A DNA stretch of 64,000 nucleotides. It comes from Orobanche coerulescens. Taxonomy: Eukaryota; Streptophyta; Magnoliopsida; Lamiales; Orobanchaceae. The number at the start of each line of letters is the position of its first letter. The first letter of the stretch is position 1. The stretch spans positions 9,300,001 to 9,364,000 of the forward strand of contig CM065801.1 of NCBI GenBank assembly GCA_033398695.1. The letters are read 5' to 3'. Below the pieces are notes generated by a model. It was not told the origin of the DNA, did no database searches, and saw only the letters and a program-made list of their open reading frames with translations. A program made the translations under genes and the position numbers. Positions 46,609-59,600 of the stretch are shown piece after piece.

Positions 46609-49600
46609 TGTAACACCCCCAATCCGTTCAAGGATATTACACGCCGTAGAACCTTTCCTCAAGGATCTACCAGGCTAGTAACAACATGAAACATCTCGAC
46701 AATGCCTTTAAGGCTAAAATGACTCAGTAGACCGATTTGGCCTTTCAATAAAAACATACAACTCGATTACAACTCATGCCCACGCAGGGGTCAAAACACA
46801 ACCACACCCGTACAACGGGAAAAATATAGCAGCGGAAAATAAAATACAACTGAACCAATACACGACGTACGGTTCCTCATGTGATTAGTATCGATCATCT
46901 TTCATCATCCTTCGTGCCGACCCTGTGTTATGCTCCAAAACCTGAATGCAAAAACAGACATCCACCCCCCGAATACTCGGGGGTTAGCAAAACTCCACTG
47001 TTTTGCTAGTGCAAGTACAAGTGCAAAAATACGAGTCATACAATTCACATTCCACGAATAACAATAACCCGGAATCCTCAAAGATCCATACGAAACGAAA
47101 AGTACTTCCGAGGCAAGAGTTTGAGAAAACATTTCAAAATCGAAAGATCACAAATCAATGGAAATAATTTATAAAACGGTTTAGAATGCCATCGAGAGTT
47201 TTAATAGAAATCAATTTAGGATTATCAAATCCTACTTTTCCAAAACCCAAAAGACGAAAGGGGTCACCGCCCCAAAGGTTTACTTTCCGTAAAATGACAT
47301 TTATCAAACCGTTGGGATTTTAGCCCCAAATCCGTAAAATGACTTTTACAAAACCATTGGGATTTTAGCCCCAAATCTCATCAACTCACAATACACGAGA
47401 ACGACAACAAGGTTCGTCTTCCAACATCAAAATCCACAATTAAAGGATTTAACACAAACAACAAAATACTCCAGTGCCATCCTAGCTAAGTAAGCCAAAC
47501 GAATAACTTACCTCTTACACACTTAGTCGATGCATGCAATCATGAAAACCGTTCAAAAGCACTCATTTCCGGAAATGCCATAATTAAGTCACATTTATAA
47601 AATGCACCACAATTAACCGTCGATCCACGTCTCTCTGGACCCCTACCGAGACCCCGTCGGATCTAACACGTAGTGGTTAAAAGCAAGCTCGTCGATCCAC
47701 GTCTCTGTGGACCCCTACCGAGACCCCGTCGGATCTAACCCGTAGTGAGCATACACACACACACGTTACTCATGCAATACTAATATGCTAAGAATGTAAG
47801 TTCATCAAGAATACTTACTAGAGATGACCACTTACTCGACGCCGTTATCAAACTCTTCAAAACACAATAACAAGATTAAACACGGAATACACGATTCCAT
47901 ACTTTAAACAACAGGGGTATCATCAAAGCCTTCAACGTTCAAAATAATCAAATCATAATCAATTCCCAAAACACACCGTTCACAAAACACACGCGTTTTG
48001 AAAGAAAACCTTTAACGAGGCCAAACCGAAATCTTTTGAAACTTCATTTCAAACAACCAAACAAACACACAAAGACGATCACCGATCATCATATCCACAA
48101 AACGAGAAGCGTATGAACAAGGTACTTGCCTCGAATACGAACAACGCGGAGAATCGACCAAAATAGGTTGGCACGAACCGACTACGAACCCGCCGACTCC
48201 GCCAAAAGCCAACTCGCGATAATAAACTATGAAGGACAATAACAACAATGAAATGAATTCCATAGCACGACTCAAAGCCGTTGAATTCAAAGAACGAATG
48301 ACGAAAGTTCAAGTGTTTTTCCCCAAAACGGCCAAGAACACGATTCGTCCTGACAAAACACGAAAACAGAATTCCAAGTTGAAATATGGATATACAATCC
48401 ATAGAATGTGTTTAATAACATCATTTAACCACAATCGATCCATCAAAAACGGATGAAAAACGAGATCGAGAACAAATCCCCCAAAAAGTCGATTCGAAGG
48501 AAATCAAGAAATATACTTCGATTCGACAAAGAACAATGGATTAAATGATGTTAAAAACAAGAATACTACCAAGATTAATCATACCCATCATGAATTAATC
48601 AACAATACGGAACGAATCGGACAAAAACGCAAAAATCCCAAAATTCAAGAAACTAGGGTTCTAAGAAAGATTACCTTGATTCGCTGGATCAAAGGACGAT
48701 ATAGGATGATTGATTGATGTTATGAACTCAAGAACTTCATGGATTTGTTGTTAAACAACATGGCTTCGTCACCTCCGAATCGCCAGCCGCGGAAAGAGAA
48801 TGAAGGAAGTGAAAAATGAATGAAAATGCGACTGCTCTGTCACATTTATACTGGGTCGGAACTAGCGTGCGCTAGCCTTCCCGGACTAGCGTGCGCTATC
48901 GGCCAGTATCGGTCCAGTACCCTCGGCCAGGGCCCGCACGACCCCCGCTAGCGTGCGCTACGGCCGGAAGCCTGCGCCCGCTAGCCGACCCGTCCAGTAA
49001 CCTCTAGACTAAACAGCTCGCCCAGGTAACGTACGCTAGTCGGACGACAGCGTGCGCTACCCCTGCCGGTTAGCGTGCGCCACGACCGACAGTAGCGTGC
49101 GCTACCTGTCGATCCTACCCGAGTCCGTAACCTCGTAACCTCTACGCCCGACCCGATGGCGTCGTCGGGCCGCGTAACGTGCGCTACTCCTGCCGGTTAG
49201 CGCACGCAGCCTTCCGAAAGTAGCGCGCTCGCCCGGTTCTGCCGTGTCGGTCGGCCGGTGCCATAGCCGTCCGGCCAGACTCGCCACCGTCCGACGGTGC
49301 CACCGCCATGATCCGACGACTCGATTTCCGAAAATGTACGGAACGAACACGACGAAAATCTCGCGGACAACATCAACAACCCGAAATGAAAACATAATGC
49401 AATAATTAATCATACGCGACCAAGAAACGGGTCGAGACAACAATTACAGATACGGATGCCCATAACTTTGGGTAAATTACAAAATAGCCCAAAACGCCCG
49501 AAAATCACGATACGTGATCGAATTATCAAACCGAAGTTCATAACACGTCTAACAAAGTTAAACGGACTTAGGGAAACTCGAAACAACAGTTTCGAACGAG

Positions 49601-49800
49601 ATTCGCAAGAATCGAACTCAAGTGCGGAAAAGTCGCTAAAAACACGGAACTCAACAAAACGACACCGAAACGAACTCTGATGTCAAAAAGTATAGAATTA
49701 ATCATTCCCAGAATGACGAAACGGTCATGAGCGAGTCATCAAAATGGACTTCCGCCGAAAAAAAAAGAAATTACCGGAAATCAAAATTACGGGTTTTAGA
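46609..49800 (-). mobile_element. Solo LTR related to the LARD-like element
   Basis: A single 3192-bp LTR. The + strand left end TGTAACACCCCCAATCC corresponds to the inverted LTR end of the 13435 element, and the right end (CGGAAATCAAAATTACGGG) to its inverted start. Flanks GAATG (46604-46608) and GAAGG (49801-49805) are a 5-bp duplication with one mismatch. No internal region or partner exists, so it arose by LTR-LTR recombination. The TATA box (TATAAATG on the - strand, about 48842-48849) is preceded by a different palindrome array than in its relatives. Confidence 0.85.
48863..49210. promoter_or_regulatory. Array of TAGCGTGCGCTA motifs upstream of the solo-LTR TATA box
   Basis: Perfect copies at 48863-48874, 48887-48898, 48949-48960 and 49093-49104, with about five degenerate copies, one inverted (TTAGCGCACGC near 49197). 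The 12-mer is a near-palindrome. The array takes the same position relative to the TATA box as the TTACGGCCGTAA array in the 13435 element. It is strongly GC-rich against an AT-rich background. Confidence 0.6.
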
Positions 49801-49805
49801 GAAGG

Positions 49806-51800
49806 AACACTACCTAGAGTTGTAGGTTTGACCAATATAACAAAAGACACTGATAAAACAGATGAGAATATCATAAAAAGTGGCCAACAAATCTAAAGAG
49901 GGAAACAATATTTGTACAACAGAAAACATATTAAAAACAGAAAGGTCGATGCCTCTGTCAGAAACAAAGAATAATGATAAAGAATAGGAATAAGGAAGGA
50001 GGTGGCACCCGGGTGGACAGAGCAGGCATGTAGGAGGAAAAATAAGAAGAGGCAGACACAAAACGGGAAAATGGCTAGGTAGGGCAAATGGAAAAAGGAG
50101 GTGAAAGAGAGAGGAGGCGGACGACGGACGTAGACTTATTATATATGGTATATATTACACAAGTTCAAACCTAGAAATCAAAACTAAAAACTCTACAGCA
50201 CCCAATAACCATCCAGAATATACCCAAAAAAAGAAGAGAACCATGATTTATAAGGCAATTACAACAATTCAGCACCAAAAATAACCGAAGTCGAACAAAT
50301 ATATATGACTGAACCTACCAAGCAGACCCGATAAAATAACAAGCCATACCTGATAACAAAAATACAGCAACCACCATCAGCAGCAGAGAAGAACACAAAT
50401 CTGAGAATACATCTAGTACAAGACCAGATTTGCAAAATCAACAGATATTGAAGAGGATATCCCGGGCTCGGCTGACGTTCACTCCCCATATTGCTAGGCT
50501 TGAATGACCAAATCTGAAAAGTAGCATTTATGATTAATGTAACAACTAAGTTACGCAAGCCTATAACAGTCTTCGTAATGAGATTTGATATACCCATGTC
50601 AATGATGCAATTTTGCAAATATGAAGGATGTATTTGGAAATATAAAGGAACGTGGGCTGTTTATAATCCTCCGAGATGGTTTTTTTAATTTAACCCAAAT
50701 AAGAAACAACAGATAATTTTGCCGCCGTTATGAAGAACTGCAGGCAATAAATCAGAACGAATGATGTTACAATGTACCTAAATGCATTACAAATTCAATC
50801 TGATATCATATATTTGTACACAGCAACAGAAACAATGTCAGACCTTCATTTTCAAGCTATTGATCTGGGATGTCCAATGATCTAAAAATCACAAGGTCCG
50901 TTTGTAGAAAGATTTGTTTCACATTCAAGTAGGTTCGTTTTTTTTTTTATGAAAATGTTTGTCTGGATAAAAGCACAGGCATATTAGTAGATTGATTCGT
51001 GAAGCATGTGTATCTCATCATCTGGATGGTATGCCCGATTTGTCATGAAAATAACTCTCTTTGATGATTCATCACAATCTACAAATGTCTCAACTTAGAT
51101 CAGTCAAACCATTAAAGTAAGACGTAAGATAAGGTAACTGCATCATTGGATAAAACATGAATAATTTAAAGATCTAGCATAATGACGTACCTCACAACCA
51201 TGACTTACCGTAATTCGCCCAAAGAACCAAGGCAACTTTTTTATCCGTTAAGGGTAAGCGTGCCTGATTATAAAGTCAAATTACAACTATAAGACCAGAA
51301 AAATGATCTTAAATAAAAATTTCATTACCACCAATCACAACCTAACAAATGAAGAAAAAGAATGTTGAATGACCATTTAAAACTTTCTATGTTGAGCACT
51401 TGTAATAAAATACAACAATATTTGAAACAAGCTATAGGGATTTGCACTAAATTGCTACAGTAGAATTATCAGAACATAGCACGAGTGATGAACCGTAAAT
51501 GCTGCTACGCGAGTCTCATTTTTTCCCAATACTCGAACCTGGTGATACCTCCGTTGAATGTTTAATTATGCTAGCAATTTTATTCAGACACTCTAGCAAG
51601 CTAAAAAGTTAAAATGTAATACATTTTCCCTCTTCTGCTGACAACTATCTAATTACTTTATTGTATATATGTAATTTGCGTTACCTATATTCCCCAAATT
51701 GAATTTAAATCTTGGTTAAGATTCACCGAGTTCCAAAAATACTTTCACGACTGTTTTTTCCCTATCTAGCACATTCACAACATAGCACAAATTAAGCCCC
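49806..51800. other. Mosaic repeat region, left block; no gene recognised
   Basis: Contains one copy (about 49937-50197) of a roughly 260-bp unit found again at 56608 and 58155 (AAAGGTCGATGCCTCTGTCA .. AAAAACTCTACA). The rest is AT-rich and single-copy in this window. Short open frames have no recognisable domain. Confidence 0.5.
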
Positions 51801-51837
51801 ACCAACGAATACCCAATTTCAACCAACAAGAACCCCA

Positions 51838-52062
51838 ATGGAGAAGCCTCAAGAAATACTAAATCCAGAGAATCCGAATAGAAACCCGAAAAAACCGAAA
51901 AACCCATCCACAAAAACACAACCAGAAATCAACGAGAACAACCACAAACATGAAAGTTTGTTCAGTCCAACATCCCATTCGAACCATAAGAAAGGATCCG
52001 AGTTACGTAGTTTTACTCGATCAACATTCAACAGAGTTCGATTATATTCTTTTCAGCCGTAA
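51838..52062 (+). other. Unassigned small open frame (74 aa)
   Basis: Starts in a good plant context (CCCCAATGGAG) and encodes a Pro/Asn/Lys-rich peptide, MEKPQEILNPENPNRNPKKP onward. No known domain, and its second half lies in a 505-bp tandem duplication. It could be a captured exon fragment or chance. Confidence 0.2.
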
Positions 52063-52993
52063 TCATCGAAATCAAGAAATAAATTGAAGGAAAGGAAAAA
52101 GGTGCCTGCCAATGAACATCCGAAATCAAGAGCAAAAAAGCAAGAAATACTACGTCGGGCTGCCGCCGATAACAACAAATTTTAAATCTAGATTTAGATA
52201 TCATTTCCAATTAACATATCCAAATCTAAAAACCAGATAACGTAAATCATCATGTATAATTGCATCATGCTAGTTATTCATTCCTCAAACAAATCTAAGG
52301 AAAAATGTTAACTAATCGAACTATTTTACCTCGTGATACCAAAACGACAGAATCGAAACAATTAAATCGAAAAAAAATAAAAACAATCATTCATATATTC
52401 ACTCAATAACAACCATAGGAGAAGATTAATCTCCTTTCCTAAATTTCACATGATTGATATATGTATGTGTGAGGAGAAGAGAAGCCAACCATAAGAAATG
52501 ATCTGAGTTACGTAGTTTTACTCGATCAACATTCAACAGAGTTCGATTATATTCTTTTCAGCCGTAATCATCGAAATCAAGAAATAAATTGAAGGAAAGG
52601 AAAAAGGTACCTGCCAATGAACACCCGAAAGCAAGAGCAAAAAAGCAAGAAATACTACGTCGGGCTGCCGCCGATAACAACAAATTTTAAATCTAGATTT
52701 AGATATCATTTCCAATTAACATATCCAAATCCAAAAACCAGATAACGCAAATCATCATGTATAATTGCATCATGCTAGTTATTCATTTCTCAAACAAATC
52801 CAAGGAAAAATGTTAACTCATCGAACTATTTTACCTCGTGATACCAAAACAACAGAATCGAAATAATTAAATCGAAAAAAAAATAAAAACAATCATTCAT
52901 ATATTCACTCAATAACAACCGTAGGAGAAGATTAATCTCCTTTCCTAAATTTCACATGATTGATAAATGTATGTGTGAGGAGAAGAGAAGCCA
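51980..52993. repeat. 505-bp tandem duplication
   Basis: Two adjacent copies of about 505 bp, both starting near AACCATAAGAAA and running to GAGGAGAAGAGAAGCCAACC, with only a handful of differences. The frame at 52028-52210 is repeated at 52533-52715 as a consequence. Confidence 0.85.
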
Positions 52994-53099
52994 ACCCACA
53001 AACGCAAAGTAACTGGGAAAAGCTAAAACCCTAATTTCAAAGACCGAAACCAAATCAGAAGGTTAAGATAAAAACTTACCCGAGGCACGCGATCAAAGA

Positions 53100-53885
53100 A
53101 CAAGAGAACAAGGCGTCGGATTAGAAACAAAGAATTGTAGCCATAAGCCTATTTTCACCATTTGTTTTCTGCAGTTGCTCCGTGGCATATAAATCAAATA
53201 TGTTTGAACATCAAGTTAATGAAGTGGACTATGTCATTTGCATATGCCCTTTAGTTCAACATATCATGTTACCAATAAAAGCAGAAGAGAAAAACTGATA
53301 TCGTTTTGCCTATATAAATCACCCTAGATCTAAATCCCCCACCACTAATGAATCTCCAAACAATATTATATACAGTAGGCAAAATCTAGAAGCGATATTT
53401 GCATTAAGAAACCAAATAGCCGAAACAAAGAAGGCCAAGAAAAAATCTCACCGAAAGCAGCCGAAAAAAAATGACCTGCGAAACAAGAAAAACTCAATAT
53501 CACCGAAAGAAATAAATGAACTCCAAATGGAAGCAGACATATAATAATGCTGGACAGTTCAAAATTCAAATCCACACATCCAAAAACGAGAAGAGAAATG
53601 AAATAGAAATCAAAAAACAAAGGAAAAATTGAAATAGAAACCACAAAATCTATATACACACGGATATGCATGGAATATAGATAGAATCAAAGAAGAGTGC
53701 GGCGATGATTTCCAGCCAAAGCGAAGCATTAAAAGTACCAACGACCGAGTGAACAAGAACGAGTGAGAGAGAGAGAGAGAGACAGAGAGAGAGATAATAA
53801 CGTTTACCTGAGGATATTCAAGACGAGCCAAACCCACGGACGCGTAGAAATTGGGCAAAACTGAAACCCTGGTTTCGAAGGCGAA
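53100..53885. repeat. Dispersed repeat, copy A (~0.78 kb)
   Basis: Matches 55785-56545 at an offset of about 2.67 kb, from TCGGATTAGAAACAAAGAAT to the segment GGGCAAAACTGAAACCC. On the - strand both copies read an exon-like stretch, FAFETRVSVLPN.YASVGLA, followed by a GT that could serve as a donor. No known gene was recognised. Confidence 0.75.
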
Positions 53886-54024
53886 GAACGAGCGGGTGGA
53901 CAAAGCAGGCAGGTAGGTGGAAGAATAAGAAGAGGCAAAAAAAATACAGTTAGTCGATAGAAAATGTAAGTAAATGCAGAAAATGTGCATACTAAAATTG
54001 TTAGGAAAACACATAATGTTAACC

Positions 54025-54715
54025 AAAAAAAGGGCCAATACTAAAATTCCGAGCTGATGAAACCAGCAATATTATGTGTAGACAATAAACATACGAAACT
54101 ATACACATACACATGTAACAAGTAAAGAGAAGGTGGAATGAGAATGAAAGTCTTTTGATAGCATAGATATACCAGAGGAAAACACAAACATACAAGCGAA
54201 CATTAATATAAATAGAAGTAGAAAACAACCATCACCTGAGATTGATAAGAAGTAGCAAATAAAAAGTTCTCAAGAGCAACGAATGAGGGCGAGTCTGTAG
54301 AATCAAGAGCCAAATCATAGCATGAGAAAGTTCCTAGGGGCAACGGGTGAGGCCAATTTAGGTAAACCTAACTGCTGAGCAAAAACCCCGCTGACCTGCA
54401 CCGAAAGATCAGCAATCATCAAAACATAGTTTAACACGCGAAGAAATATATACAGATAAACCTACCAAACAAACCACAAGAAGTAACCGGCAAAAATATA
54501 ATAACCATCGGAATTGAACATGCACCTGATAACGAGAGCACGAGAAGAACACAAATCTGAAGAAGAAAACCAGTAATAGTTAGTATAGACATCCGCAAAA
54601 ATATGATACAAATCCATGAGTAATTTTTAAAAATGTTATCAATACCAAAATCCCAAGCTGATGGAACCAGCAACATTATGTGTATACAATAAACACACGA
54701 AACAACACACAAACA
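54025..54715. repeat. Pair of short direct repeats (~610 bp apart)
   Basis: A segment around GAGCTGATGAAACCAGCAAT (about 54048) recurs as AAGCTGATGGAACCAGCAAC (about 54655), with flanking similarity over roughly 80 bp. Confidence 0.6.
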
Positions 54716-55784
54716 GACCATAAACATTCAGCAGAAGACACCACATAAAAAAAAACACACACACACATATACATAGCATGAACATATATAATACACCATA
54801 AGAAATACAGAAAACCAAGGAACACGTATCGATCGAAGCAGCAGCAGCTGAAGATGACCGCTAGAAAGGGGGAAAAATCAGGAAGAAGAGAAAATGGAAA
54901 GAAATAGGAGGACGACTAAGAAAATGCAGGCCCTTGTTAGAAAGAATGCCATAAGAAAGAGACAAACCGTAGAACACCAGCCAAATCACAATACATACAC
55001 AAGCATATTCAGAAACCCAAAGAAGGGTGTAAACAGCAAAGAAGCAGCACAATATATATTGAAAAGTATTGCGGAGCCTGTGTATATTTTCAACAGAACT
55101 GCTATTTTAACACCATTACACGCACACCACCAACATTTGCAAAAGCTGTTCGAAAGGCAAACGAAAGAGTCAACAATTTCTTTCGATATCGCAGAAATAA
55201 GAAGAAAAAATACGAGAAAACAACGAATTAAAAGGAAAAACTGGCCGTGCGATTTTATTCCTATATAACACAAACAAACTCAAATAGAATTTTGTTACAC
55301 AAATTTACTCGAGGTGAATAAGTTTACTACTCGACAGTTTGTAATCGATGCAGATTCAAGTTACTCACAAACAATTAATCAGTAAATGTTATAGCCAATT
55401 ACACTCCTGCAAACTTTTCGAAACTCTGTTGAACAACTAAATACAAACCTATAGCTAGACCAGCTAGCCTGTAAAATATCTAAAAATGACTTCTAATAAT
55501 AGGATACGAGGCCTCAGATTAGAAACGAAAAATTATAGGTTACAATTTATGTACAGGCAACCTGTTAACGATTTACTGCAAACAATTAGAAACAGTGTTG
55601 AGAAACTAAATACAAACATAGAGGTAGAGTAATTAAAAAAAACCTTTAAACTGAAAACGTAAAAAGGAGAAAAAAATCCACTTACCGCCGAGAAACCAGA
55701 CAGACCGCGGACCTGCCAAAAAAAATGTAAAGAAAATCATTGACCAGTTAACCTCTAAAAGTTCTAAAGACGACCTCTAATAAC
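54716..55784. other. Mosaic region, no gene recognised
   Basis: AT-rich sequence between repeat copies. A 124-residue open frame (54894-55268 +) is Lys/Arg-rich, has no recognisable domain and is probably chance. Confidence 0.4.
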
Positions 55785-56545
55785 AGGAAACAAGGTGTCG
55801 GATTAGAAACAAAGAATTGTAGCCATAAGCCTCTTTTCACCATTTGTTTTTCCTGGCATATGAATCAAATATGTTTGAGCACCAAGTTAATGAAGTGGAC
55901 TATGTAATTTGCATAAGTCCTTTATTTCAACATATCCTGTTACCAATGAAAGCAGAAGAGAAAAACTGATATCGTTTTGCCTATATAAATCACCCTAGAT
56001 CTAAATCCCCCACCACTAATGAATCTCCAAACAATATTATATACAGTAGGCAAAATCTAGAAGCGATATTTGCATTAAGAAACAAAATAGCTGAAACAAA
56101 GAAGGCCAAAAAAAATCTCACCGAAAGCAGCCGAAAAAAAATGACCTGCAAAACAACAAAAACCCAATATCACCGAAAGAAATGAATGAACTCCAAATGG
56201 AAGCAGACATATAATAATGCTGGACAGTTCAAAATTCAAATCCAAACATCCAAAAACGAGAAGAGAAATGAAATAGAAATCAAAAAACAAAGGAAAAATT
56301 GAAATAGAAAGCGCTAAAAATCTATATACACACGGATATGCGTGGAATATAGATAGAATCAAAGAAGAGTGCGACGATGATTTCCAGCCAAAGCGATGAA
56401 ATAAAATTATTAACGACCGAGTGAACAAGAACGAGTGAAAGAGAGAGAGAGATAATAACTTTTACCTAAGGATATTCGAGACGAGCCAAACCCACGGACG
56501 CGTAGAGATTGGGCAAAACTGAAACCCTAGTTTCGAAGGCGAAGA
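55785..56545. repeat. Dispersed repeat, copy B (~0.76 kb)
   Basis: Second copy of 53100-53885. Its right end merges into the 1543-bp tandem unit. Confidence 0.75.
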
Positions 56546-59473
56546 ACGAGCGAAAGAGGAAAACAGAAAGGAAAGTATCGAAGGCGAAGAACGAGCGAAA
56601 GAGGAAAACAGAAAGGTCGATGCCTCTGTCAGAAACAAAGAATAATGATAAAGAATAGGAATAAGGAAGGAGGTGGCACCCGGGTGGACAGAGCAGGCAG
56701 GTAGGTGGAAGAATAAGAAAAGGCAAAGCAGAAGATGGGAAAATGGCTAGGTAGGGCAAATGGAAAAAGGAGGTGAAAGAGAGAGGAGGCGAACGATGAA
56801 CGTAGACTCTTATTATATATTGTATATATAACACAAGTTCAAATCTAGAAATCAAAACTAAAAACTCTACATCACCCTCTTCCCGACGTCAATCGCGACC
56901 ACTACAGCATTTGATTCCTGGAAGTGAAGCTATGGTTGGACTCTCTACAACCTGAACTACCAAATCCCTAAATTATTTTCGCTATTCATCGTCGATTCGA
57001 TGCCGTAATTTTAACTCAACTCACGCTGCAACAGCAGCGCGCTGAACCTACACCCCAATTCAACCGACACCCCAATTCATTAGCTCATATCTCTCTCAGC
57101 CTAAGTCCGATTTACCAATCGGAGGTATCGTTTGAAATACAACAAAGAGAGCTTTCAAATGGTACCTAATTCGATAGGATTAGGATACTGAAAACAGACG
57201 AAACTGGCCCCGTAATATGCTACCCCGACACAGCTAGAAACAAAGATAGAAGACTTGACACTCTTAACTTTGACAGCCCATAACTTCATCGTTGTGCGTC
57301 GGTTTGAAATTCCAAAGGTACCGTAAGAAAGCCAACGACAATAGCTTTCTATTGGTACCTATATTGATGGGTTTTGGTTTCCAAAAACAGATGAAAAACG
57401 AGCTGCAAGCTTGGACCATGTTGCTGTCAAAAGAAACAGAGCATACACAAAAACAAGGATCCCACGGCAGCAGCCACCATGCCGCCCCCGCCGCCGCCAC
57501 CACTACTGTTCCGATGGCCTCATCTTCCTCAAATACCCAATATCACACTACTAACATCCTTATCAAGACTTCTATTCATCAAACAAAGAGAACGAGAAAA
57601 CGGGTAGAACTTTACAAATTTCTGCAACTAAATTTGCAGGAAGTAAGGAAAGAATTAGAAGTTAGATACCTTAATTTGCAGCTGCCAGGAATTGAAGAAA
57701 GAGATCAAGAAGCAGCGAGAGATTGATAGAAAACTGGAAACGGGAAAACCGAAACCCTAGTTTGGAAGGCGAAGCACGACGAAAAGTGAGATAAGAAGTA
57801 CCATGACACAAAGAATAAAGAATGAAAAGAAGGAGGAAGATGTCACCCGAGTGGCGAGAGCAGAGAGCTCGGTGGAAGAAGAGGAAGAGGCAGAAAACGG
57901 GAAGCAGGTGAAAGAGGCACGAGACGGACGACGAACATACACTCTTATTACTATTGGTATATATATATATATATATATATTCGAAAAAATCGGTTTCTAC
58001 ATCAGAAGTTTGAAACAACAATCAGTTCGTCGTGCAAAACTGAAAGGTCGATGGGCAAAACTGAAACCCTAGTTTCGAAGGCGAAGAACGAGCGAAAGAG
58101 GAAAACAGAAAGGAAAGTATCGAAAGGCGAAGAACGAGCGAAAGAGGAAAACAGAAAGGTCGATGCCTCTGTCAGAAACAAAGAATAATGATAAAGAATA
58201 GGAATAAGGAAGGAGGTGGCACCCGGGTGGACAGAGCAGGCAGGTAGGTGGAAGAATAAGAAAAGGCAAAGCAGAAGATGGGAAAATGGCTAGGTAGGTC
58301 AAATGGAAAAAGGAGGTGAAAGAGAGAGGAGGCGAACGATGAACGTAGACTCTTATTATATATTGTATATATAACACAAGTTCAAATCTAGAAATCAAAA
58401 CTAAAAACTCTACATCACCCTCTTCCCGACGTCAATCGCGACCACTACAGCATTTGATTCCTGGAAGTGAAGCTATGGTTGGACTCTCTACAACCTGAAC
58501 TACCAAATCCCTAAATTATTTTCGCTATTCATCGTCGATTCGATGCCGTAATTTTAACTCAACTCACGCTGCAACAGCAGCGCGCTGAACCTACACCCCA
58601 ATTCAACCGACACCCCAATTCATTAGCTCATATCTCTCTCAGCCTAAGTCCGATTTACCAATCGGAGGTATCGTTTGAAATACAACAAAGAGAGCTTTCA
58701 AATGGTACCTAATTCGATAGGATTAGGATACTGAAAACAGACGAAACTGGCCCCGTAATATGCTACCCCGACACAGCTAGAAACAAAGATAGAAGACTTG
58801 ACACTCTTAACTTTGACAGCCCATAACTTCATCGTTGTGCGTCGGTTTGAAATTCCAAAGGTACCGTAAGAAAGCCAACGACAATAGCTTTCTATTGGTA
58901 CCTATATTGATGGGTTTTGGTTTCTAAAAACAGATGAAAAATGAACTGCAAGCCTGGACCATGTTGCTGTCAAAAGAAACAGAGCATACACAAAAACAAG
59001 GATCCCATGGCAGCAGCCACCATGCCGCCCCCGCCGCCGCCCCCACTACTGTTCCGATGGCCTCATCTTCCTCAAACACCCAATCTCACACTACTAACAT
59101 CCTCATCAAGACTTCTATTCATCAAACAAAGAGAACAAGAAAACGGGTAGAACTTTACAAATTTCTACAACTAAATTTGCAGGAAGTAAGAAAAGAATTA
59201 GAAGTTAGATATCTTAATTTGCAGCTGCCAGGAATTGAATAAACAGATCAAGAAGCAGCGAGAGATTGATAGAAAACTGGAAACGAGAAAACCGAAACCC
59301 TAGTTTGGAAGGCGAAGCACGACGAAAAGTGAGATAAGAAGTACCATGAAACAAAGAATAAAGAATGAAAAGGAGGAAGATGTCACCCGAGTGGCGAGAG
59401 CAGAGAGCTCGGTGGAAGAAGAGGAAGAGGCAGAAAACGGGAAGCAGGTGAAAGAGGCACGAGACGGACGACG

Positions 59474-59544
<71 letters not shown>

Positions 59545-59600
59545 GAAAAAATCGGTTTCTACAATCAGAAGTTTGAAACAACAATCAGTTCGACGTTGTG
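56511..59600. repeat. 1543-bp tandem duplication
   Basis: Unit 1 (56511-58053) and unit 2 (58053 to about 59600) are nearly identical; differences are a few substitutions, 1-3-bp indels and the length of a (TA)n tract. Each unit carries the 260-bp segment also seen at 49937. It also has a stretch resembling LTR/leader sequence (CAGCCCATAACTTCATCG) and a Gly/Ala-coding GC-rich patch (about 57465-57510 and 59012-59060). The repeated 144- and 102-residue frames are copies of each other with no known domain. Confidence 0.9.
59477..59543. repeat. (TA)n microsatellite, expanded in unit 2
   Basis: About 65 bp of pure TA. The matching site in unit 1 (57958-57981) has about 24 bp. Confidence 0.9.

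Noticed and set aside
48863..49210. CRISPR-like array of 12-bp repeats
   Set aside because: Repeat and spacer lengths are irregular, and the array lies within a plant LTR; it is a promoter-proximal motif cluster.
54894..55268. 124-residue + strand frame
   Set aside because: Basic composition typical of AT-rich purine-biased DNA, with no domain and no conserved copy in the mosaic.
57292..57726. 144-residue + strand frame in the tandem duplication
   Set aside because: The copy in unit 2 is shortened, the Ala/His-rich part is a GC-rich simple patch, and no domain is recognisable.
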